Assembly (NCBI RefSeq): GCF_013408655.1
Contig: NZ_JACCBP010000001.1
Coordinates: 620,001-684,000 of the forward strand
Direction: 5' to 3'
Length of the DNA stretch: 64,000 nt
Source of the DNA: Pigmentiphaga litoralis
Lineage (GTDB): Bacteria; Pseudomonadota; Gammaproteobacteria; Burkholderiales; Burkholderiaceae_B
This document shows, piece by piece, positions 63,311 through 64,000 of this stretch (position 1 is its first letter; the number at the start of each line of letters is the position of its first letter). Made by a program: the position numbers and the translations under genes. The notes below the pieces were generated by a model. The model made no database searches. It saw only the letters and a list, made by a program, of their open reading frames with translations, and was not told the origin of the DNA.

Positions 63311-64000
63311 TCATTCCTGCAATTCGATGCGCGCGTCGCGAATGATCTTCGACCATTGCGCGGTTTCGTCGGTCACGCGCTTCTGGAAGGCAGCGGGATC
63401 GGACGCCACGATTTCCATGCCCAGGTCTTCCACCTTCTGCTTCACGGCGGGCTGGGCCATGACGGCGGCGGCATCCCGCTGGACCTTGGCAACCACGTCG
63501 GCAGGTGTGCCGGCGGGGGCGATCATGCCGATGAAGGCCTGCACCTCAAAACCCGGAAACTGTTCGGCGACCGCTTCAAATTCCTTGTAGGGCGCCGACC
63601 GCGTGGCGCCGGTCGTGGCAAGAAGCTTCATGCGGCCGGCCTTGACGTTGGGCATAAGCGAGAACAGGGGGTCGATCATCAGCATGACCCGGCCGCCGAT
63701 CACGTCGGTATGCGCAGGCGAGCTGCCTTTGTACGGCACATGGGTCAATTCGACGCCGGCGCGGCGGGCGAGCAGTTCGCCTGCCAGGTGGGACGTGCCG
63801 CCGGTCCCGGGGCTCGCAAAGGTGACGGTGCCCGGATTGCGTTTGGCGTACGCGATCATTTCCGACAAGGTGTTGAACGGGGCGTTGGGCGTGGCGGCGA
63901 TGGCGAGCGGCACGCGGATCAGCTGGGTGATGGCGACCAAGTCTTCGTTCCGGTACATCATCTTTTTCTGCAGGCTCGGGTTGATCACATAGGCCGAGTT
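63311..64000 (-). CDS. Bug/TctC-family receptor, N-terminus beyond the window
   Basis: About 229 residues of a periplasmic receptor that continues past the right edge, so no signal peptide is visible. The Bug core is clear: YAKRNPGTVTFASPGTGGTS, VELTHVPYKGSSPAHTDVIG, VMLMIDPLFSLMPNVKAG and MIAPAGTPADVVAKVQRDAA. Genes upstream are outside the window, so its catabolic partners and the substrate cannot be inferred. Confidence 0.92.
   Translation of the reverse strand, partial: NSAYVINPSLQKKMMYRNEDLVAITQLIRVPLAIAATPNAPFNTLSEMIAYAKRNPGTVTFASPGTGGTSHLAGELLARRAGVELTHVPYKGSSPAHTDVIGGRVMLMIDPLFSLMPNVKAGRMKLLATTGATRSAPYKEFEAVAEQFPGFEVQAFIGMIAPAGTPADVVAKVQRDAAAVMAQPAVKQKVEDLGMEIVASDPAAFQKRVTDETAQWSKIIRDARIELQE

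Overview
High-GC bacterial chromosome segment, most like a soil or host-associated betaproteobacterium of the Alcaligenaceae (Bordetella/Achromobacter/Pigmentiphaga type). The main reason is six tripartite-tricarboxylate (Bug/TctC) solute receptors, each next to a catabolic operon or regulator and none with its own membrane subunits. Others are a monomeric NADP isocitrate dehydrogenase, many LysR/GntR/TetR/LacI regulators divergent from small catabolic operons, and CaiB/crotonase cassettes. No rRNA, tRNA, insertion sequence, prophage or CRISPR array was recognised.

Layout. 1-4.9 kb: end of an ABC importer (ATPase, permease) followed by a three-subunit molybdenum hydroxylase. 5.0-6.6 kb: hipBA toxin-antitoxin pair. 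6.6-12 kb: LysR, a DsbA-like protein, a metallo-beta-lactamase-fold protein with a degenerate metal site, an SDR, an old-yellow-enzyme reductase broken by one amber codon, and its TetR regulator. 12-16.2 kb: GntR divergent from aldehyde dehydrogenase, a hydroxyisobutyrate-dehydrogenase-like enzyme and a Bug receptor. 16.2-19.2 kb: frameshifted DUF2147 gene, a CHASE-GGDEF cyclase, a Sel1 protein. 19.2-25.3 kb: glucarate operon (Bug receptor, GudD, large MBL lipoprotein) divergent from a LacI regulator with twin operators. 25.2-32.8 kb: unknown protein, quinone reductase, LysR, then a CaiB/Bug/crotonase operon and an SDR. 32.8-39.9 kb: TauD-like dioxygenase/Bug/unknown operon divergent from an overlapping LysR-histidine kinase-response regulator operon, then a secreted GlcG/HbpS-like protein. 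40-42.4 kb: LemA/YgcG/TPM trio. 42.6-48.6 kb: very large DUF4011-helicase-nuclease gene interrupted by an ochre codon, with a small overlapping partner. 48.7-51 kb: icd. 51.1-57.7 kb: DUF2946-like protein, TonB receptor and an ABC-2 exporter in one operon. 57.7-64 kb: flavin-nucleotide-binding protein, an atypical aconitase-family dehydratase with an RraA aldolase and Bug receptor, LysR, a small protein and a truncated Bug gene.

How it fits together: most units follow one plan, in which a periplasmic Bug receptor binds an organic acid, two or three enzymes process it, and a divergent regulator controls them through a palindrome between the genes. Three otherwise well-conserved genes are broken by single-base events (nemA-like, DUF2147, DUF4011 helicase), which suggests either recent gene decay or assembly errors. 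The least familiar units are the atypical dehydratase/aldolase operon, the TonB/ABC-2 operon, the LysR-kinase-regulator-HbpS cluster and the DUF4011 helicase pair.
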